64,000 nt of DNA from Oehlia diaphana (GCA_003833135.1 QZLH01000436.1:26346-90345), one strand, 5' to 3'; shown: positions 12,176 to 23,653, counted from the stretch's first letter. Numbers and translations are program-made. The notes: a model not told the origin generated them from the letters alone.

Positions 12176-13292
12176 TTCAAATTATTATGAATAAATTTCT
12201 ATAAAATAAAAATAGTAACGAATTAAATGAAAATAATGAATTTGAATAAAATAATTGTTTATTTCGTCATACTAGAAAATCTATTCTAGTTCTAGTAAAT
12301 TCACACTATACTATACATCGTAATTTTCATTTATTCATAAACACGGCTAATGCTAAATAGCAGCCGTAAAATTCCAGCCAAAATTCCAGCCTAATATTAG
12401 TGTTACAATACAAGCCTCTCCAATAGATCATGAGAACAAAGCTGTGTGAACCAGAAATTACATTTACACTTAGTTTCACGAGAAAAACTTAATGCAAAGA
12501 ATTCATATGAATCCGATAAAAAAATCGAATCACATTGGTTTCAACGAATCAGATCGATCCTATAACTAGTATCTTAATAGCAGGGAAAGTAACACATGCG
12601 TGTCAAATTAAAACAATACAACAATGTAAAAAAAAAAAAAAAATAATAATAATAATAACACAATCGTAGCATTTTCATCATTCTTTAAAAAATTTTTTTT
12701 TCTTTCTGAATAAATGAAAACAATGGGTATTTTAAGAACTTGCAAATTTTAATGGACTTTAGACTTGCAAGTGAGCCATCGCGCTGCTATAACAAAATTC
12801 TTTATAATGCACCCATTGTTGAAAAAAAAAGTTTATATTCATGCACAATTTCGTACATTGCCGATTTTTTTTTCACCTGTTAATTATTCGTCGTGTAAAA
12901 CTCGGGTAACGCATTCACAAGTTAATAGAAAATCCAATTGTTTCTTTTGCATAACATTGCATCACTGTTTTATGTTTTTCACTTGCCTATTACCATAAAG
13001 GAAATTGAACCCCCATCAGCTGATCACGTTCCCCATTTTTTTTTTCAGATAAATGATATTATGTAAGATGTTTCTCTGTGCTTCTTTGAGAATTTTTTCC
13101 TCTTTCGACAGATGTTACGCCACTCGTATCCATTATCTTTAACATTTGCTCTTAATCTACATCTTGCATCGTTAATTAATTAAATATTATAAATACAACC
13201 CCACTTTTTTAATTTTTTCCACAATTCAAAAAAAAAAATTCCCTTACTTTTCAAACATATTCCATTTTTTTTTGCCCTTTACATATAAAATT
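12176..13292. other. Divergent promoter region (CDK / SET protein)
   Basis: About 1.1 kb. An A-rich microsatellite (AAT)n lies near 12640-12660. A 77-codon open frame at 12765-12998 has an unusual composition and no homology that I recognise, so I treat it as noncoding. Pyrimidine-rich tracts at 13225-13275 lie just before the SET gene start. Confidence 0.5.
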
Positions 13293-14660
13293 ATGGACGG
13301 TATTGACGGTATTGAAGTTAAATATAATGAAAAATATGGTCATGGTTTATACGCTACACGCGATTTTGAAAAAGGCGAAATTGTATTATCTGAAAAACCT
13401 TTTATAGTTGTACACCCATTATCTTCGAAACGTGATCGTGCATTCTCATGTACATTTGAGATAGACTCTAGTGTATTCTCAACATTCAAAACATTTTTTG
13501 ATGCTTCTCCAGAGATTCAAAATGCCATATTAAATAATTTTTATCTTCCTCCTCAAGATCAACTTGAGTCAGCATGGTCTATTATTGGTTCAACATATGT
13601 TGACAAGATTATCAAAACTTGTATAAACCGAGTTGAAGCTTGGGCAGACATACCTGAAGAAACTTTTCGTAAGGTCTTCATGATATTCGCTTTGAATTCT
13701 CATTCTTTCGATTTTGATGGTTCAGCCATTTTCGTATTTGGCAGTAAAATGAATCACTCTTGTGAAGCAAATACTTTTTATCAGTCTATTGATGGACTTG
13801 GTGTTCATACAGCTGTCAAAAGAATATCGAAGGGTGAACAGATTACTACAGATTATCTTGGTAAAGATAGTATCCTCTCAAGAGGAGCGAGACACAGGAT
13901 TCTTCAACGCTCTAAGTTGTTTACATGTGAATGTTCAAGATGTACCGAAAGGATGGATGTATCACGTGGTTTACCTTGTCCAAATTGTAATACTTGTAAA
14001 AATCATAGAAGAATGAATGGTGGATATATATATCGGTATCCAATTTTATCTACAAATGAAAACAAAGCATCAACGGCACAGAATTATTGGCTTTGCGATA
14101 TGTGTAATTCACGTTTTGAAGATAACAGCCCAAGACTTCATGGATTGTTTGTAAGAGAAACAGAATTAGAAAATCAAATTATTGCTCTAGAAGAAAAATT
14201 AAACATTCTCCCATTTATAGATCATTCTCAATTAATTGAACTCTACAATGCTTGCATATCTCACATTGGTACTCGTCATTGGACTTATATCATTATTCTA
14301 AAGATCCTTATCCTTTTCGATGCATCTAATGGTATATTCCAGTCCAAGAATGCTATAATTCAAAATCTCGATCAAGTTTTGAACTGGTATGAAAAATACG
14401 GGTTTGACACTCAAAGATATTTGAGCGTTTTTGTGTTGAGAGTAGCTAATGTATTGATTCATGCTGGCGAATATGCTAACGGGCTGTATTTCCTTGAACG
14501 GGTCTTTGAGGATTTTGAATATGAAAGCACATTCGTTCAAGATTATAAGGATGCTTTAGATCTTATGGCTAAATGTCGTTCTGTTTTAGAACAGACATCA
14601 TCATTACAGGATAATGTAGTTTCAAATCAAATACACATGGATCCACTCAAAATCGTATAG
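13293..14660 (+). CDS. SET-domain protein, SMYD-like without MYND finger
   Basis: Putative lysine methyltransferase, single exon, 455 aa. The ATG at 13293 was chosen over an upstream in-frame TTG. The SET domain opens with YGHGLYATRDFEKGEIVLSE (about residues 15-34). It contains NHSCEANTF near residue 154, GEQITTDYLG near 185-194 and a cysteine-rich post-SET motif FTCECSRCTE near 210-219. A second Cys cluster follows (LPCPNCNTC and WLCDMCNSRFED), then a helical C-terminal region of about 160 residues like the SMYD tail. The insertion between the SET halves lacks a clear MYND zinc finger. Proteins of this kind are numerous in fungi and few have known substrates, so the target (histone or other) is not predictable here. 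Confidence 0.85.
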   Translation: MDGIDGIEVKYNEKYGHGLYATRDFEKGEIVLSEKPFIVVHPLSSKRDRAFSCTFEIDSSVFSTFKTFFDASPEIQNAILNNFYLPPQDQLESAWSIIGSTYVDKIIKTCINRVEAWADIPEETFRKVFMIFALNSHSFDFDGSAIFVFGSKMNHSCEANTFYQSIDGLGVHTAVKRISKGEQITTDYLGKDSILSRGARHRILQRSKLFTCECSRCTERMDVSRGLPCPNCNTCKNHRRMNGGYIYRYPILSTNENKASTAQNYWLCDMCNSRFEDNSPRLHGLFVRETELENQIIALEEKLNILPFIDHSQLIELYNACISHIGTRHWTYIIILKILILFDASNGIFQSKNAIIQNLDQVLNWYEKYGFDTQRYLSVFVLRVANVLIHAGEYANGLYFLERVFEDFEYESTFVQDYKDALDLMAKCRSVLEQTSSLQDNVVSNQIHMDPLKIV

Positions 14661-15588
14661 TTTTAAATGAGTGGGTAACAAAGGACTTTTAGATTTTAAA
14701 TTTTAGATTTTCCATAAATTCTTCATTATTATTGGTGAATGCTGGTTAATTTCACGCTTTTTTCCACTTTGTAATATATTTTGTTTATAGTTGTGTACTT
14801 TTTAAATAAATAAATAAAAGATTAATTAACCTTTTTTGTAATTTGTTATTGAGGCAATATTTTTCACATATCTCGGTTTCGCAAAAGTTATATTGACCTG
14901 TATCACTTTACTTTCTTAGCTCGTAAATCGTAACACATAGAACAAGGGGTAATTGTTTCATGTTTGTCATCTTACAAAACTTGTCATTCTTGTGTTGTAA
15001 CTTTGTAACACTTGTAACTAGTTACTTTGGCTTGATGACGTGAAAGTTATCAAGAAAGGAAGCAAAGCTTCGATAATTTTGCTCTTAACGAATTCAGGTA
15101 AAAGTCGAGAACAAGCATTAGTTACTGAATTAACGTACACAAAAAAAAAAAAAAAATTATGTGCATTCATAAAAAAAAATTTACAAATTTATCAAATTGC
15201 CAAATTTCTTTTCCATATTAATTATATTATTTTATTTTACAGACAGTCAATGACTGTCGCGATTTTTTAGAACTAAAATGCCTCCTCTTGCGCGTCAGAA
15301 ATGTGTACAACGAATAATCGGGAATATCAAACGTTACACAACGGCGTGAAAACGTAGCAGTATGATTATTAAAGGATAGGGCATGCACGGAAGACGATTC
15401 CTCCTCAATGAAAAAAGCTAGAATAGAGGAATATCGTTCGAAAAAATAAGCATGTATAATAGAAACTTTATGTATCCTGGGCAAAGTCCCACATTTGTAT
15501 TTATTTTTTTCTCTGTATTAATAAAGCGTCTTTACATTTTCCACATAACATTGAATAATTCCCATCGTGTATAAAAATACTATCAATA
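14661..15588. other. Intergenic, no clear gene
   Basis: Downstream of the SET gene. Short open frames at 15040-15270 (+) and 15227-15484 (-) are present, but neither gives a recognisable product. AATAAA occurs at 14806-14817 and near 15520, compatible with polyadenylation. Possible old coding relics cannot be assigned. Confidence 0.45.
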
Positions 15589-15860
15589 ATGTCATACAAA
15601 TTTGATGAACTCAGGCAAGAAAATGTCAGGTTCAAGGCTGAGAATATGGAGTTAAGACAGAAGCTTAATGCCAGAAATAACTATAAGTGAAAGCTATAGC
15701 AGATTCTTCAGCCAAGATTGGTAAACTTAACGCCAAAATAGTGGAGCTAGAGAAATATAAGTCAGCTATCACTAAACTTGAGTCTGAGAATGCTGAGTTT
15801 AGAGTTAGATTTACGTTATTGGAATAGGATCATGGGCAGACACAGCTCTTGAGGAAGCGA
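15589..15860 (+). pseudogene. Broken coiled-coil protein gene fragment
   Basis: An ATG at 15589 opens a heptad-like sequence (FDELRQENVRFKAENMELRQ) that stops at TGA 15688-15690. The same pattern continues in another frame just after it (SSAKIGKLNAKIVELEKYKS, LESENAEFRVRFTLLE) to a stop near 15825. Charged Leu/Glu/Lys/Asn repeats of this kind are common in expanded glomeromycete families. At least one frameshift separates the two halves, so it reads as a decayed copy. No function is assigned. Confidence 0.55.
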
Positions 15861-15956
15861 TACAGTTGTGCATCATGTGCATCAGATCTAGAGAATGTGT
15901 CGAATAATCATTTTTTTCTTGCTCAGATATATTTGGAAGATGTTTGGTGAATTCCC

Positions 15957-16271
15957 TAAGTACAATATTTCGATGGCGAGCCAAGTTTATTCCAAGCATC
16001 TTCCCCAAAATGAGCTAAATAATCCCATCCGGTATACATTTTGCTAGGGTCCCAATAATTGTCCCGATTATCATTGTCATCTTCATCATCGGTCTCGAAT
16101 TCATTCCAATCATCATCATCGTCATCTTCGTCATCTTCATCTGCCTCGGTTTTGTCATACCCATCAATTTATCTCCGTTTCTTCATCGTCTATTAATCCT
16201 AGAGCCTTCAAAAGTTCGTAATCTCCGTCCACAGAACTAAGACCAGATTCGATTAGTAAGTTTTGTTCCAT
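15957..16271 (-). pseudogene. Frameshifted small acidic protein gene
   Basis: On the minus strand an ATG at 16271-16269 opens MEQNLLIESGLSSVDGDYEL and continues to EETEIN near 16176. There, one extra T breaks the frame. The next frame continues with a very acidic run (EADEDDEDDDDDDWNEFETD) and WDPSKMYTGWDYLAHFGEDA, ending at a TAG at 15959-15957. With the single-base shift ignored it would be about 104 aa. Either a pseudogene or a base-call error. It is convergent with the coiled-coil fragment. Product unknown. Confidence 0.5.
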
Positions 16272-17312
16272 AGCTAATGGAAGACATAAAAATTACTTAC
16301 CTTTAATTTAGCTTCTATGAGTTTACTGTGAAGTTGCTCAGCATCTTCTGAAGCAAATTTGCATAGGGAACAAGAAACATGTATAAACATGATAACTATT
16401 ACCATAATCTATACCGACACAGACAAATATATTCGTTATATAGCAATTTCTCAAAAAGTTCGTATCATGGTCCCATCGCTGTTGATGTTTATGAATAAAT
16501 TCAATTAAAAAGTATTCAATCGGCTCACAATGGCTCACAATGCTCAAATGCTCATTTTAATGCTAACTAGAAGAGAATTTCTCAAAAAATTCGTCATCAT
16601 GGTCGAAATCCAAGTCCCACCGTCACGAATGGTTGGGATCATGGTCGTAACTATCATATGTTCTGAGTATAATAAATTTTTTATATATTATTGATGATTG
16701 ATTAAATCATTATAAATTAGATAGCTAAAGAAAATTTTCTTAAAATTTCTTTCGAATATTTTCTCTTACTCATTACTTCAAACGTAAATATGTCATTTTT
16801 TCAAAAGTTGCAAAAGGTATTTCTTTCTAATAGTAAATTTTTTCCTTGTTACGTTACCAAGGTACTTGAGTGTTAACTTTTTCATGTTTATTTTACTGCG
16901 CCTGCTGTCATATTTGCAGTCTTCAAGAGAAAAGAAAGTTTCTTTCGTTGACAAGCTTACTGAATTATGTTGCGATGAGAGTAGAGGTAATGAAACACAG
17001 TTGATTATTTATTTATATAAATATCTCACCATTTTCGGTAACGAAAAGACGTGTGAACTTGCCAAATGGATGACGATCCGCTATTGATTATATCACCTCA
17101 TTTAATCAACCTAATTAGCTAATATTTTAGGGGATGGTTATAAAAGAAATATTTTATATATATAAAAATTGGAAATAAAAAATACGTATTTTAAGAAAAA
17201 TTCTTATATAAAATATATTAATAATTAAAATTGACTATATATCATATATTTTAGATATAAATTTTAAACTGTTGCTAATTTGCTTTCCGGCCATATAAAA
17301 TTACCGAGATTT
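16272..17312. other. Intergenic, possible weak coding relics
   Basis: Low-complexity AT-rich sequence. Two near-identical phrases (TTCTCAAAAAGTTCGT at about 16449 and TTCTCAAAAAATTCGT near 16578, each followed by CATGGTC) suggest an internal duplication of about 130 bp. A 73-codon frame at 16866-17087 has no recognisable product. Composition shifts toward extreme AT after about 17100. Confidence 0.4.
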
Positions 17313-17673
17313 TACTCATATATAAATTTATTAAAATTTTATATAAAAATTTTTAATTTAAGCATTTATAAACTAAAATACATTAATTAAAAATCTATAA
17401 TCTTATTATATCATATTATAGTTTATGTAATTTTACAAACTCTTGATAATTACTACTGAAGTCAAAAATAATTGAGATTGGAATGAATCAAAGATAAAAT
17501 TAAATGATTAAAATAAGATTAAATAAAGCCAAAAATAAAAATATATTAAGGTTAGGATAAACTAAAACCAAAAATAAAAATAAATGAAAAGATAAATAAA
17601 TAACTAAAATTAAAACAAATCAAAACAAATATAAAGTAAAAATGAAATTATAAAGTCAAAATATAAAGAAAAT

Positions 17674-17760
17674 GAAAATTTTCAACTAAAAGAAAAAAAA
17701 ATAAAAAAAAATCCAAAAGAAATCCATGAAATGATTTGAAAAAAAATTTAAAAGAAATCT
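17674..17760 (+). repeat. 86-bp repeat, copy 1
   Basis: A segment beginning AAAATTTTCAACTAAAAG and ending AATTTAAAAGAAATCT is repeated at 23683-23769 with essentially one substitution (ACTAAAAG versus ACAAAAAG). Internally it holds two related phrases, TCCAAAAGAAATCC and TTTAAAAGAAATCT, so it may derive from a short satellite unit. Confidence 0.7.
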
Positions 17761-18990
17761 AATAAGAAATTTAAAGAGGAAGTTTAAAGAAAAATCTGGC
17801 TAAAAATAGAAAAAATTAAAATAAAAATAGAAAAAAAAAAAATTGGTTAATTATTGTAAAGAAACTGAAATTTTAAAAAACTTTATATCAGAACCTTAAT
17901 ATAGTGAAATATAAGTAAAATTCTTGATATATTAGAATTGAAATTTAAAATAAATTATTATAATAGTTTTATTATATTGAATTTCATTATATACTAAAAT
18001 ACCAAAGTTAAAAAATTTATAAAAAGAAAATGGATAATTAAAGAATAATAGTAAATAAAAAGAAAATAAATATTATAAAAAAAAACTTACTTTTAAAAGT
18101 TTTAAAAAAAGTATTAAAAAAATATTAAAAATTGTTAAGAATATTAAAAATTATTAAAATATATTAATATTTAAGAATATTAAAGAATATTAAAAAAAGT
18201 TATTTTATTTAATAAGTAAATAAAAAAATTAATAGAAATTATTACTTAGATAATTTTATTTTAAATGCAAATTAATTATATAGTAATACCACTTTTTATA
18301 AATGCATATACTATATAAATTCTCTTTAAATATACAGTAGACCTGATCATAACTAATAAAAGCTTTAATATTTTACTCTCTATAAATATATATTTTCTTA
18401 TTAATTTTATTATATATAATAAAAAAATATATAAATAGTTGTATTATATCTTTTTAAAGTTATAACTTATTTAAGCTATATTAAATTAAATATATATTAA
18501 AAATTTTATAAATAATTATAAAAAAAATTAACTATATATACTTAAAAATATATACTTAACTAAAAATATTATTAATTTTATAATGATTTTAAAATATAAT
18601 TAAAATATATTTAATATATTAAAATACTTTTATTATACTTTTGTAATTGTACTTGTATCTAATTCTATAAAAATAATTCAAAATAATATCAACATTTTTA
18701 TAATTATTTGTTATTATAATATTATTAATTTTAATATTATTTTAATATATTAATTTCAAATATATTTAAAATATTTTAAAAATTTTATAAAATAATCACA
18801 CAATTATTTATTTAGAATAAATTTGTAATTTTTGTAAAATAGTTTTTTTAATTTAAGAAAAATTTCAATAAAAATAAACAATTGGTATAAAAAAAAAAAT
18901 ATTAAAAAAATAAACTGTTAAAAGATATATATTGTTTTTTTAATTTTTTAATGAAAATTTAAAATTCATTATTTTAAATTATATTTTATT

Positions 18991-19080
18991 AAATTTTCAT
19001 AAATGGATTTATAAAAGAAAGGCTTCATTTTTATGAAGTTTTTACAGAAATAATAAATAAAATGTTTTTATAATATAGGG
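18991..19080 (+). mobile_element. Decayed half of a CCCTRTA-ended element
   Basis: Aligns with the right part of the element at 41221-41298 and ends in the same ATAGGG. Aligned words show transitions: CCGTGAATGGATCCGTG becomes TCATAAATGGATTTATA, TACGGAG becomes TATGAAG, and AACGGATAA becomes AATAAATAA. GTTTTTACAGAAATAA is retained exactly. The left half is too decayed to place. Confidence 0.65.
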
Positions 19081-19748
19081 TAATTAAAGAAAAAAAAATT
19101 ATTGTTATAATAATATTTTAATTGAAAGATTGTAATGTATAGTTATTATATAAACCATAATTTCCAATTATTAAGTATATACTAAACCTTTTTAAAAAAA
19201 ACCCTAAATAATATATAGAGATAATATTCAACTAAAAAAAAATTTATTATGAGTTTTAAGTATTTTTTTAGAATTTGCTTTTAAAAAAGAAAATAAATTA
19301 CTAATTAATATTATCTAAAAAAAAGGATTTATATGGATTCTAAGTGTTATTAAAATTTAGAATCTTACCTATCTGAAAATTTTTTGAGATTCTTTTTTAA
19401 ATAACATATTAATGCAATAATTGATAAAAATTAAAGTTTTGAATATTGCTTTTTAACTCTAATAATATTTTAAAATGATAATTATTTATTTTTAATAATT
19501 TTTTTTTGTTTTATTAGTAGTCCAATACTTTTCTATTATAGTATTATAGTATTTAAATATATTTTCTTTTTTAATTATATATATAATTATAAGTAAAATC
19601 AGGAAGTTTTATAAATTATCCATACAATATATATTAATATTTGCTTATAATAATGTTTTTACATACCCTTCATTTTACAATTAATTAAAACCTTTTTATA
19701 TTATTTTACCAATCTGTTCCCTACTTCCCTTTATAGTAATATATATAA

Positions 19749-19905
19749 AAAAATCTGTTTATATACCAAGATTTTAGGTTACACTAATATAATTCAGGGC
19801 AGTACTATAATGTTAGCATGATTAACAATATATAATTTGGAGTTTTGTTTATCATAATGCGCCAAAATTAGATGCTTGACCAGCATTATAATCTGCTAAA
19901 TCTAC
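19749..19905 (-). repeat. Dispersed repeat, decayed copy (pair of 37600-37780)
   Basis: In reverse complement this matches 37600-37780. Shared phrases, in order on this strand, are TTTTAGGTTACACTAATA, then ATTC(A/G)GG, then TTAGATG(A/C)TTGACC and CAGCATTATAATCT. CpGs in the other copy are CpA here, consistent with deamination. Probably a fragment of a transposon; family not identified. Confidence 0.65.
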
Positions 19906-20167
19906 TAATAGAATATACTGATACTTTTTCCCCAAAAATAGTAACATAGGTGTTGTTAAACTTATTCTTCCGAAGAAGAGAAAAATAAGAAATTCTAATC
20001 AAAAGAATTAGAAAAGAAAAGATTAGAACGGGAAAAAGCACAAGAAAAAAAAAGAAAATAAATACTGTATTGGCAAATTACCATCCGAAGTTCATGTTGT
20101 TATTGAGGTGAAATAACAGACATATTTTTATTATAAAAAAAAATCAGATGATGATGATCTATTCATG

Positions 20168-21574
20168 TTACATTATGATCTTAAATTTTTTAATAACACC
20201 CAACGATTTGTACTTTTCGATTATTTTCATATTTTCATTATACGTATTTGAATCATTAAAAAAAATGATCATAGAGAGGGGCTTTGGTTTTGCGCGGTTT
20301 GACCAGTTAATAAAAAAATCCTCCAATCCTTCCTTTGATATTTCAGATTTTGTAAAAATAACGTAATAAATTTTTAATTCAAAAAAATTTTCAGGAGAAT
20401 ATTTTACAATTATATCAAATAATTTTTTTTCTTCCAAATAATCATTCCCACACCAAACTTCAATACTCTCCAAATATTGACAATTATTAAAAATCATTTT
20501 TAATGTTTCTAATTCATCTTTTCTAAATATAGTAAAAAGATTTCTGAGATTTGGACAAAATTTTGCTATAGCCAGATTCAAGGAATTATCATTATTACCT
20601 ATATAAAATTCTTTTAAACTTTTCCCATTAACCTCCAAAAATTTTATTAATAAATCATATCTGGGATAAGCATAATCAAATTTCAGTACTTGTAATTGTG
20701 GAAATGAAATGTATTGTAATTTTGTAAAATCTTCAATAGCGTAATTATAATCGAATGATAATATAAGTTCTTGTAAATTTTTGAATTTTGTTATAAAAGA
20801 TAATGGTATAATATGATTTCCACCAGAAAAATCCAATTTAATTAAAGTATTTGGAAAGTTTGTTAAAGAAGGAATTATATTTGATAAATTTTCACATTCA
20901 TAAGATAATATTATTTCCAAATATTTCAAATTTTGTTGAACGAATATTAAATCCATTAAACCATCTGATATAATTTCTTCAAATCTAATCTTTAATGTTT
21001 GTATATTATGACACATTAAGGATAATTGATAAAAAAATTCAGAGTAAATACCAGAATGGCAACTCAATTTTGATAAATGTTTTAAACAAATTTCTGCTCC
21101 AGGATAAGAAGTAAAAGTTACATTAGATATATCCAAATTTTTATATGAATCAAAATATAATCCTTTTAATGAAGTAATTTGATTCATGAGTAATTTAAAA
21201 ATTTCCTGTGCCACTATAAATTTTATATAATTTAAATTTTGTGGTGTATAAATAGATTTATAATTTTTAAGAATAATAATAATTATATTATCGATTTTAT
21301 AAATCGATATATTTTTAATAAAAGTTATATAATTAAATAATGGATCTTTTGAAGTTGGAGATGAAACAATAATTCCATTATTATATAAGATTTCTTTTGA
21401 ATTCTTTGGAAGACAAGCGATTAAAGTTCTATAATTACGAACTTTTCTCCATAAAATTCTAACTGAAATTCCACACCAAAGTCGATTAACAAGTAAACAT
21501 GAATATAAAGTAAATTTATCTTCTTCCAAATATTCAAAAATTTCGCTAAGACAATCAACAGGAAGTTTAGACAT
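20168..21574 (-). CDS. F-box / leucine-rich-repeat protein (copy A)
   Basis: Single-exon 468-aa protein of the family repeated through this window. The F-box at residues 1-45 reads MSKLPVDCLSEIFEYLEED, then CLLVNRLWCGISVRILWRKV. F-box proteins bind Skp1 in SCF ubiquitin ligases and the rest of the protein selects the target. The remainder has irregular leucine-rich repeats (LRNLFTIFRKDELETLK, YLESIEVWCG, FFINWSNR). It is tandem with copy B on the same strand, 540 bp apart. No lesions are seen, so it is probably functional. Target unknown. Confidence 0.9.
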   Translation of the reverse strand: MSKLPVDCLSEIFEYLEEDKFTLYSCLLVNRLWCGISVRILWRKVRNYRTLIACLPKNSKEILYNNGIIVSSPTSKDPLFNYITFIKNISIYKIDNIIIIILKNYKSIYTPQNLNYIKFIVAQEIFKLLMNQITSLKGLYFDSYKNLDISNVTFTSYPGAEICLKHLSKLSCHSGIYSEFFYQLSLMCHNIQTLKIRFEEIISDGLMDLIFVQQNLKYLEIILSYECENLSNIIPSLTNFPNTLIKLDFSGGNHIIPLSFITKFKNLQELILSFDYNYAIEDFTKLQYISFPQLQVLKFDYAYPRYDLLIKFLEVNGKSLKEFYIGNNDNSLNLAIAKFCPNLRNLFTIFRKDELETLKMIFNNCQYLESIEVWCGNDYLEEKKLFDIIVKYSPENFFELKIYYVIFTKSEISKEGLEDFFINWSNRAKPKPLSMIIFFNDSNTYNENMKIIEKYKSLGVIKKFKIIM

Positions 21575-22112
21575 AGTTACTATTGAAAATTTTTTTTGAT
21601 GGTAATAAATTGATAATTTAACAAACGATTATTTAATAAGGAAAAGAAAAAAATAAAAGCAAAAATTTTTATTTTCTATTTTCTATTTATCGTGCGTGTC
21701 CAATCGTGTCACAAAAACAAGAATTCTTATTGGATCATGCATAATGGCGTTACATAACACTGTATCACCGTATCACGTACTATGTATATTAACTTTTTAC
21801 CATTTTGTTTTTGACTTCATGTAAGGGCAGTAAAGGCAAGTCAAATTAGACTTATCAGAGTTAAATGAGAGTTATAAGATTATATAAAAAGTACAAGACG
21901 TATGAGAACGTATGCAAGACGTAAAACGTGTAATATACGTAATATATGTGTTTAATATATGTAATACGCGTAATACGACTAATACGTGTCTATCGAAATT
22001 TGGAATACACTGTGCTACTGAAAATCCAATATATATAAACTTTATTAATAAAAAAAAAAAAAATAAATAATTACAAAATATCAAAATATTAAAATTATTA
22101 TTATTATAATTA
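21575..22112. repeat. Spacer with degenerate ACGTAATA tandem motif
   Basis: Between two F-box genes. At about 21893-21990 the short word GTAATA or ACGTA recurs (ACGTAAAACGTG, TACGTAATATATG, TATGTAATACGCG, TACGACTAATACG), giving a weak tandem-repeat patch. The rest is AT-rich with no coding signal. Confidence 0.5.
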
Positions 22113-23516
22113 TTATAAAGTTTTTTTAATAATGCCCAACATTCTATATTTTTCAATAATTTCCATATTTTCTTTTCGTACTTCTAAACTTTTTGCTCGA
22201 GAACCTTTTGTAATAATAAAAGAAAGAGATTTTTGTGGTATACGATTATTCCAATTTATAAAAAAATCTTCCAATTCTTCAGGAGTTATTTCAGATTGAG
22301 CATTAATAACATAATATAATTTTAATTCATAAAAATCTTTAGGAGAATGATTTAAAACTATATCCAAAACCTTTTTATCATTCAAATATCTATCACCACA
22401 CCAAATTTTAATACTTTCCAAATATTTACAATTAATAAAAATATTTTTTAAAGAACCTAATTCATTATTTTTAAATATAGTAAAAATTTTTCTAATATTT
22501 GGACAAAATTCAGATATAGATAAATTTAAAGTATCATCATTATTACCTATATAAAATTCTCTTAAATTTTTTCCATTAATTTCTAAAAATTTTATTAATT
22601 CAAATTTTGGATAAGCATATTCAAATTTTAAAATTTGTAAATTATTAAATTTAATATTATATAAATTTTTAAAACCTTCAATAGCATAATTATAATCAAA
22701 AGATAAAACAAGTTCTTGTAAATTTAAAAATTTTGAAATAAAAGATAAAGGTATAAAATGTTTCCCACCATAAAGTTCAAATTTAATTAAATTATCAGGA
22801 TAAAGTTTTGTTAAAGAATGAATTATATCAGATAAATCTTCACAATCATAAGATTGCATTATATATAAATGTTTTAAATTTTTTTGTAAAGAAATTAAAT
22901 CTGGTAAACCTTTTGATATTATTTTTTCAAATGTTATATATAAATATTGTATATTATGACAAATTTGTGATAATTGTTGAAAAAATTCTGAATAAATATC
23001 TGAACGACAACTTAATTTTGATAAAAATCTCAAACAATCTTTTGCTCCATTATAATTAATAAAATTTATATTTGGTATATTAATTATTTTATATGAATTA
23101 AAATATAATTCTCTAAGAGATATTTTATTCATAAATAATTTATATATTTCTTTTGTAACTATATATTTCTTATGATTTAAACTTTGTGGTGTAATAGATT
23201 GATAATTTTGAAGTATATTTTTAATCATATTATCAATATTATATATTGATAGACTTTTAATAAATATAACATAATTAAATAATGGTGAATTTGTGATCGT
23301 TGTTGTTGTTATATTGATTTTATTCTTGAGTAAAATTTCTTTAGATTCTTTAGGAAGACAAGAGATTAAAGTTTTATAATTTCTAACATTTTTCCATAAA
23401 TTTCTTACTGAAATTTCACACCAAATACTATTAACCAATAAACATGAATTTAAAGTGACGTCTTCATCCAAATATTTAAAAATTTCATTAAGACAATCAG
23501 CAGAAAGTTGTGCCAT
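22113..23516 (-). CDS. F-box / leucine-rich-repeat protein (copy B)
   Basis: Single exon, 467 aa. It starts MAQLSADCLNEIFKYLDEDV and has the same order of motifs as copy A, with the F-box first and then the LRR-like body (FKNNELGSLKNIF, YLESIKIWCG, EELEDFFINWNNR). It carries more Asn and Lys than copy A and very AT-rich codons. Intact from start to stop (IIKKTL). SCF substrate receptor by family; target unknown. Confidence 0.9.
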   Translation of the reverse strand: MAQLSADCLNEIFKYLDEDVTLNSCLLVNSIWCEISVRNLWKNVRNYKTLISCLPKESKEILLKNKINITTTTITNSPLFNYVIFIKSLSIYNIDNMIKNILQNYQSITPQSLNHKKYIVTKEIYKLFMNKISLRELYFNSYKIINIPNINFINYNGAKDCLRFLSKLSCRSDIYSEFFQQLSQICHNIQYLYITFEKIISKGLPDLISLQKNLKHLYIMQSYDCEDLSDIIHSLTKLYPDNLIKFELYGGKHFIPLSFISKFLNLQELVLSFDYNYAIEGFKNLYNIKFNNLQILKFEYAYPKFELIKFLEINGKNLREFYIGNNDDTLNLSISEFCPNIRKIFTIFKNNELGSLKNIFINCKYLESIKIWCGDRYLNDKKVLDIVLNHSPKDFYELKLYYVINAQSEITPEELEDFFINWNNRIPQKSLSFIITKGSRAKSLEVRKENMEIIEKYRMLGIIKKTL

Positions 23517-23578
23517 ATTTATTTATTTATAATTAATCCGGAGCTTAGTGAAGGATTATAAAATATGTATGTATGTAT

Positions 23579-23653
<75 letters not shown>

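Larger units (their letters stand above)
17313..19859. repeat. CpG-free, extremely AT-rich block
   Basis: Reading the whole stretch I found no CG dinucleotide from 17313 until 19860. Flanking sequence on both sides has normal CpGs. It contains decayed versions of repeats that occur elsewhere in the window (18991-19080, 19749-19905, 17674-17760). Differences from the better-preserved copies are mostly C-to-T or G-to-A. No gene is visible. This looks like an old repeat graveyard shaped by deamination of methylated cytosines. Confidence 0.7.

Noticed and set aside
12765..12998. 77-codon open frame in the CDK/SET promoter
   Set aside because: Composition is not like neighbouring genes, no motif is recognisable, and it begins without a convincing context.
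13272..13292. Upstream TTG start for the SET gene
   Set aside because: Eukaryotic initiation at TTG is unlikely and an ATG follows 21 bases later at 13293.
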